NCBI RefSeq assembly: GCF_037975245.1
Contig: NC_092563.1
Coordinates: 3,791,001-3,855,000 of the forward strand
Origin: Apostichopus japonicus
Lineage: Eukaryota; Echinodermata; Holothuroidea; Aspidochirotida; Stichopodidae
Length of the DNA stretch: 64,000 nucleotides
Direction: 5' to 3'
Both the position numbers and the translations under genes were made by a program. Of the stretch, positions 58,548-64,000 are shown piece after piece. Every line of letters begins with the position of its first letter. The first letter of the stretch is position 1. The notes under the pieces are model-generated. The model saw only the letters and a list, made by a program, of their open reading frames with translations. It did no database searches and was not told the DNA's origin.

Positions 58548-59013
58548 AAACTTTGCCTCTCTATTTCGAAATATCGCCATTTCATTTTTTCAACCTACAA
58601 TTTCAATATGTACTTATTTAGGCTCAAACATTTTACTATATTGTCACCCACATTACAGTAACCTCTCAAAATATGCCCTTCTCTTCAAATGTCGACCTTG
58701 TCTCTCCAGCGATTTCGTTCCTTTTTTCTAAAGATATCACTTGGTTATTTCGAAAGTGTTGCGTTGCATATTGTGAATGAATATTTCAAGAGGATCACGA
58801 CATTTGCACATTAACTAATGAAATTTTGGCCTTCCTTGCAACATTTAGTAAAATTAATTTTCCCCATGCCCGCGGAGGATAAACAGCTACACAATTTCGT
58901 ATAATTATAACAATACTTTAAAGGTCTGAAATCGCGTTTTGTACCTAACGTGTGTCTAGAGAGGTCAAAACTATGTATCGAGCCGCCTGTACAGAGCCGC
59001 CTGTACAGAGATC
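58548..59013. other. Non-coding stretch, no feature seen
   Basis: Nothing coding; a short direct repeat GAGCCGCCTGTACAGA occurs twice at about 58980-59010. Confidence 0.4.
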
Positions 59014-59921
59014 TTGTTTGAAAATATAAATGTTAAGCACAAAGGTTTAATGAATGTTAAAGAACAGAGAACTATAATTCAGGGCTCGTGCGTTGAACGT
59101 ACCTCTTGCACTATGTATCTAGGAGTGTGCATTGACGATAAGTTAACTTTTAAAAATCATATCTCGAAAATGTTAGCTAAAGTGTATTATATTGTTTCGA
59201 CATTAGCATTCACTGTCCCATACTTTTCCAGTTTTACAGTAGAAAGGGTGTTCGCGGCGTCTGTCTTGCCGATCCTAGTATATGCGGTTCCATTATGGTA
59301 CCATTTTAAGCACGATAAGAGAAGAATAAGAAGTTTTCTTAAATTTTGTTCAAAAATTTTCAGGCTTAGGCTAATTATGAGAATCTTGTACATAAAGTCA
59401 ATGAATCTGCTAGGAATGAATTTATACGAGTTGTCAAAAATATTCAAACTTCTAACGAACATCCTCTACATTCCAAGCTCAACTCTCTGTGCAATAGGAC
59501 AAATTTTTACAATTTGAGAAATCCAAATATTACGCCATCTTTTAGAATTATACTCTTTAAGAACTCGTTTATTTACAGAGCAGCCATATTTGTACAAAAC
59601 GGCTCCTTAGATCCTTTATTGTAGCTTTTTGATAATGTTTTAGAATTTTACTATTTAAGAACTCGTTTTATTTACAGTGCAGCCCCTTTTTGTAAACTGG
59701 TAAAGACAGCTTCTTAGATCCTTTGTTGTAGCTTCTTGATAATTTTGATAACTTTTGTAACGCTTTTTATGTTTTCACTATTAACTTAGTCTTATAAACT
59801 TTTATATGTCTTAACCTGTATTTTTGATGTTTTGTATATTGTTATATTTTTATCCTATTTATAAATTTCTCTGTAAATTTATACTGGAATAAAGAAATGA
59901 AAAAAAATGAAAAAAAATGCA
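59014..59921 (+). mobile_element. 5'-truncated, frameshifted LINE copy (ORF2 C-terminus and 3' tail)
   Basis: The first frame reads TMYLGVCIDDKLTFKNHIS, a typical post-RT thumb/connection motif of non-LTR retrotransposons, and continues to about 59400. The conserved C-terminal part (HPLHSKLNSL, FYNLRNPNITPSFR, FKNSFIYRAA) continues in another frame from about 59403 to a TAG at 59622, so there is at least one frameshift. The end of the ORF and following bases are duplicated in tandem. AATAAA and two GAAAAAAAT words near 59890-59920 form the 3' end. The RT core is missing, so the copy is dead. Confidence 0.8.
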
Positions 59922-60800
59922 GATGAAAGGTCAGTTCCAATAGTGGTTGTATGGCTCGCCGTGCAGGCCTAAAGCCCCGCTCACAATACGACAAGATACG
60001 TTTTCACATTGCAACCGATAATTTCATGCGATAAATGCATCGTCGACGTACGGTTGGGAAGATCTTGTTGTCGTGTCTTGTAAACATCATAGTGTCATGG
60101 TATAGAGTACGCTTCGATGAACGAAATTCATACATCATGTAGGCAACGGTACAAGGTGTGTTGAACACCAATTGAACCAGTTTGTTTCTCTATTTGGACC
60201 AACACTGAGAAGGCGGGAGGGGTCGGGGCGGTATGGGTACATCAATTGAAGAAAAGAAAAGCATATAGTGGATACCTGGCAGAACGCGTACTAGACCTCG
60301 ATATAGGGGATATGGACATTAATTTCGTGTTGAGTAGCCTGGTTATGATTGAGAAGTATTCAAAATAAGACATCGCAATCCGATGAGTTATCGTACTAAA
60401 CAATATTGTGGTTATTTGATCTATTGAACGTGTCTTATACCGGCATCGTATCGCTTCGTCTCATATAATTTAACACTTACTTTTGTATAATCGTACGTAG
60501 TGTGCACGGGGCCTTCACCAGTACGAAGTACTATTCTAGCCTATAGTTGTAATTGTTACTTTAAAATTTCGTATTACAGTAGCTATCATTTTCGTCAACG
60601 CCTCATTGCAGAAAATTTCTTTTTTCGAAGGTCATAATCGATGAACGGGATTTGACACGTCGATTGTGCTGTTTTAAAGATTATGTTGAATGCTTCAAAT
60701 GTGTTTTCAGCTGTTTTCCCAGTGATTACTTTTACTTACCGATACGGTACGACTACGACTTTTTTTTTCATTTTTGGTCTCGATGATAATCGTAATTTAT
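59922..60800. other. Intergenic stretch, no gene seen
   Basis: Mixed-composition DNA richer in CG than the average of the window; no exon, element end or RNA gene identified. Confidence 0.4.
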
Positions 60801-60814
60801 GCAGTCATGCAGGC

Positions 60815-60860
60815 GAAGAGTGTGTGTATGTGTGTGTGTGTGTGTGTGTGACGCCTCGCT
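60815..60860. repeat. TG microsatellite and TGACGC module of locus C
   Basis: A TGTGTG tract followed by TGACGCC is the reverse complement of the GCGTCACA plus CA tail seen after loci A and B, placing the same module at the same side of the array. Confidence 0.75.
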
Positions 60861-62180
60861 CGTAAATACGATATCTCAAGAAGGGAAGCTTGGACCGGTC
60901 TAATATTTTGTATGTATGTATGTATGTATATGTGATCTTCCCGCAAGCAGGAACTCGCGAAAGAAGCCATGGAGGCTTATAGACTCGCAAGCTGACCGAA
61001 GCCAATCTCTCGGCACACATCCATTTAACGTCCATGTCAGGAAGTTGTTATTGAACAACACCCTTGCCAGACGACACACATTGCTGTCGGCGGGGAATCG
61101 AACCGGGGATCTCATGACTGGGAGACGCCGGCGTTAACCACTAGGCTATACACTCCGCCTATTTTGTGTATACGAGTATCACATTGAGTAGAATAACCCT
61201 ATTGTTTGTGGGGAGGTCAAAGGTCATTTGGAGTCACCAGGGGCCAAATAGTGAAAACCTTGTAAACACGATATCTCTAGGAGGTAAGCTTGGACCAATA
61301 TCATATTTCGTGAGTAGGAGGACCACATTTAGGAGCAAACGGGGTCACCAGGGGGCAAATTGTGTAAACATTGTAAACACAATATCTCAAGAAGGAAAGC
61401 TTGGATCAATCTCGTATTTCGTGTGAATAAGTACCACATTGAGTTCAAAGTCCCTATTGTTTTTAATAGAGGTCAAAGTCCATTCAGGGTCACTAGAAGT
61501 CAAATTGTGAAAACCTTGTTAACTCGATAACTCAAGAAGGAAAGGTTGGACGAACCTCATATTTAGTATGTAGTTGTGACACGTTCAGTACAAGATTTAA
61601 TTGAGGTCAAAGGTCATTTGGAGTCACCAGACGCCAAATTGTGGAAACCTTGTTTTATAAGCAACCGTATCTCCCACCGACCAGCCTATCATATAACATG
61701 TGCGTAACGCCTAATACGAATAGGAGGCTATTCGCAGTTGGAAATGAGCTTATGGGCATCCGTAGAATCTAAAACTCAAAACTTGAACATATTTGCATTG
61801 GCTTCAACGTGCTGCTCGGAAGCCTTACTTTGCGTGCAAAGGGGTGTACTCTTTGTAGTACAGCGGTTATATAGAGTAGATGTTAAGTCATGGTCGCCAA
61901 ATAACGAGTACTTTTAAAAATATATGTTGAGGCCTGAATACCTTGAAAACATAATTTCTGATGGTAGAAATCATGGACACTTTTCATACATGGTATATGA
62001 ATTTGCCATATTGAGTACAAGAATCCTGTTGCTAATTTGAGGTAAAATCTCCTTTGAGGTCACCAGAGGTCAAACTCTGACAAACCGTTTACATGATATC
62101 TAACGATGGAAATCGCGGATACCTACTATACTTGGGTGTGGATTTATAACATTGAGTACAAGACCCCTAGTGTTTTTGGT
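60861..62180 (-). repeat. Minisatellite related to locus A, opposite strand (locus C), split by a SINE
   Basis: Units contain CACGATATCTC(A/T)AG, AAGCTTGGACCAAT, GAGGTCAAAGGTCATTTGGA, GTCACCAG and AAACCTTGTAAAC. Perfect AGGTCAAAGGTCA words are at 61214-61226 and 61604-61616. Units right of about 61680 are more diverged. A SINE occupies 60912-61159 inside the first unit. Confidence 0.85.
60912..61159 (-). mobile_element. tRNA-derived SINE with 8-bp target duplication
   Basis: On the minus strand an RNA polymerase III promoter is complete: A box TAGCCTAGTGG (61148-61138) and B box GGTTCGATTCC (61104-61094), 44 bp apart as in tRNA genes. About 150 bp of unrelated body and a CATA-repeat tail (about 60912-60930) follow. 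TATTTTGT flanks both sides (60904-60911, 61160-61167) and the host minisatellite unit continues across, so the insertion is clean. The head is not a folded functional tRNA. Confidence 0.9.
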
Positions 62181-62210
62181 GGAGGTGTGTATAGCCACGT
62201 ACAGTAGACC

Positions 62211-62287
62211 ATGGAGCTATAAGCGTTTATAGCTCCATGAGTACCTGTGAGCTCCATGAGTACCATGATAAACCTGTGTTTATCATG
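62211..62287. repeat. Two perfect hairpins at the edge of locus C
   Basis: ATGGAGCTATAA-GCGT-TTATAGCTCCAT (62211-62238) has 12-bp perfect arms; CATGATAAAC-CTGT-GTTTATCATG (62264-62287) has 10-bp perfect arms. AGCTCCATGAGTACC occurs twice in this stretch. They lie directly beyond the last recognisable minisatellite unit. Confidence 0.85.
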
Positions 62288-63438
62288 ACAAAGTTTAACT
62301 GTATCAAAAGGGTGGTTCGTGCCATTTCTATTGTAACAGCTAGTTTTGGTTATACTAACAAGCAGAAGTCTAGTGCACTGAAGTCATCGAAACCCCAATG
62401 CATTTTGCATTCTAGTTTGTAACTTCAACAGTTAAGAACAGTATTGATAATGCATGATGTTAGCATAAATCGATAATGATGTCAGCTGCGTCATTTTACA
62501 GAACTATTGACTGATTGTCATATAAATTGTCACACATAAAAATATGTCAAAAATCAGAGTATCAATGGATGATTTTAAACACCGTTTGTCTCACACAGTT
62601 GTTATTTATTAAAAGCATGTTTTAGGAGCTCAATTGATTACATGTTTACGAGTCTGTTAGACTTCTCTACGGTCGTTTTGATTTGATGAACACAGTACGA
62701 AGTGTGAAGACTCGCGCACAAAGAAACGTCTCATGCCTGTAATCTGACCTAGTTTCGAATGAGGTGTATCAGAAGTGTTAGACACCACCATCGACCCCAG
62801 AAAATACACAGCTTGCTACCGTCGGTAATTAGACACTAGTGTACAGTCAATACATACAGCTACGGTCAATACCCACAACACATTGTACATAGCAGCGTGG
62901 ACTTCCCAGGTCTAGATAAAAGATAACAGGGTATCACGTTTCATTACTGTCTGCATTTTGTAGCGACAAGAAGAAAATGTCATTTGCAAGCAACGGAAAG
63001 GTAACTTTTTCAGAGCGGCACGCGGTTTGGGGCGAGTTTTCAATGCCTTTAAATGATGTAAGAAAACTGAAGAAAAACAAAACAACAGGCAGTTTAAAAA
63101 TACAATAAAGGCTGGAAACGGTGGGATTTAACTGTCTTCAAATATGAAAATTAACGTTTAGACAACATTTATCATCTTAAATCTTTTGTTGAAATATGTA
63201 ATATCAAATTATGCATACTGTAAGCGAACGGGCCAAATTTTAGCTTTCCCACTCTGCCCGTCCCTATCCCCTGCCCCCCTTCCCAACCCTCGATCCCTAG
63301 AAATGTACCCGTTTGCTAGTCAGTTGGTATGACTCATCTATAGATACGTCACCGAAATGGATTCATGATATCTAACATCTGTGCAGAAAGAACCTCGCCT
63401 TGTTTACATCCGGGCATTTTCGCCAATAGCGAAACAAG
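62288..63438. other. Upstream region of the dynein light intermediate chain gene
   Basis: Presumed promoter and 5' UTR of the gene starting at 63439. No exon or fixed promoter element is identified. Confidence 0.4.
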
Positions 63439-63682
63439 ATGGCGCGGAACGTAGATCAGCACTCCACCGTGTCTCAGACAGGAAATGGTGCAGAAAATGT
63501 GGAAGATGAGCAACAAAATCTATGGTCAGTTTCATCCCAATCTTACAGCGTTCTTGACAATATCATTGTTTTAGTTTGCTGTACATATTGTTTTTCTTTA
63601 TGTTGCAGGTCATCGATACTGAGTGAAGTGTCATCGCACACAAGTTCGAAGTTACCGACCTGTAAGACGGTTATTGTATTAG
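63439..63682 (+). CDS. DYNC1LI1/2 orthologue: Cytoplasmic dynein light intermediate chain, first two coding exons (partial)
   Basis: Exon 1 (63439-63524) starts at AAGATGGCG, a strong initiation context, and encodes an acidic, variable tail ending QQNLW. After an 84-bp intron (GTCAGT...TTGCAG), exon 2 (63609-63682) encodes SSILSEVSSHTSSKLPTCK and TVIVLG, ending at GTAAGT. The NLWSxILSEVSxxxxSKLP block followed by a beta strand just before the P-loop is the conserved N-terminus of dynein light intermediate chains. This subunit binds the dynein heavy chain through a Ras-like G domain and cargo adaptors through its C-terminus. The G domain and everything after lie beyond the window. Invertebrates usually have one gene for the vertebrate pair, so the paralogue number cannot be assigned. 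Confidence 0.9.
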
Positions 63683-64000
63683 GTAAGTGTGTAGGCTATT
63701 CGCCTTGTACATCATAAGTGAACGTAACACTAACAGTATACAGACAGTACTGTGTTACTGCTACTAACTTCAGTTGTGCTACTGCTACCAACGTAAAATT
63801 GCCACTGTTACTGACGCAGTGATACCAGACCAGTCAAAGTCTAACGTCAGGAGACATGTAAATTCAGAGTTAGACTTCTTCATTGATAATAATGATAGCA
63901 AAGGATAGGATCAGCAAATATATGCCTAACAAATATTAATATGACGTTGATGCTATTATGTTAGGCACATTTGATTCAAATTGAATTTTAAGGACGGAAG
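63683..64000 (+). other. Second intron of the dynein gene, no further exon in the window
   Basis: The sequence after the GTAAGT donor shows no acceptor followed by a P-loop-type exon before the right edge. Confidence 0.5.

Overview
This window looks like nuclear DNA of a marine invertebrate animal, most likely a deuterostome and plausibly an echinoderm. That assignment is an inference from spliced animal genes with GT-AG introns, an AT-rich background full of CA/TG microsatellites and G homopolymers, a DIRS-type retrotransposon and several marine-style repeats. No species marker is present.

Layout. 765-6889 is a complete GC-rich DIRS-like tyrosine-recombinase retrotransposon on the minus strand, with three long open frames (Gag-like, RT/RNase H, tyrosine recombinase), inverted terminal repeats and an internal complementary region. 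6890-24356 is mostly intron of an unrecognised minus-strand gene whose first three coding exons join in frame; one intron holds a minisatellite packed with nuclear-receptor-like half sites (15.1-16.9 kb). 24.4-30.2 kb is mainly intergenic, with one possible plus-strand exon and a minisatellite. 30386-34124 (minus) and 41738-44840 (plus) are two divergently oriented paralogues encoding an hnRNP C/RALY-type RRM plus a C-terminal C2H2 finger. Between them lie a 129-bp tandem repeat, a LINE 3' end and a possible 5' UTR exon. 48722-57379 (minus) is a complete ten-exon gamma-SNAP gene; its introns carry a hAT-like MITE, an 18-bp minisatellite and a decayed copy of exon 8. A 907-bp palindromic foldback element (57579-58485) sits about 200 bp upstream of its start codon. 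59.0-62.3 kb holds a LINE 3' end and a second large copy of the half-site minisatellite, split by a tRNA-derived SINE. The first two coding exons of a dynein light intermediate chain gene begin at 63439 and run off the right edge.

The host genes belong to unrelated cell functions (RNA binding, SNARE recycling, dynein cargo motor) and do not form a pathway. The more unusual content is the RRM plus zinc-finger gene pair, the foldback element made of repeated GATATC palindromes, and a dispersed repeat family whose units carry perfect AGGTCA direct repeats (DR1 and DR4 spacing).
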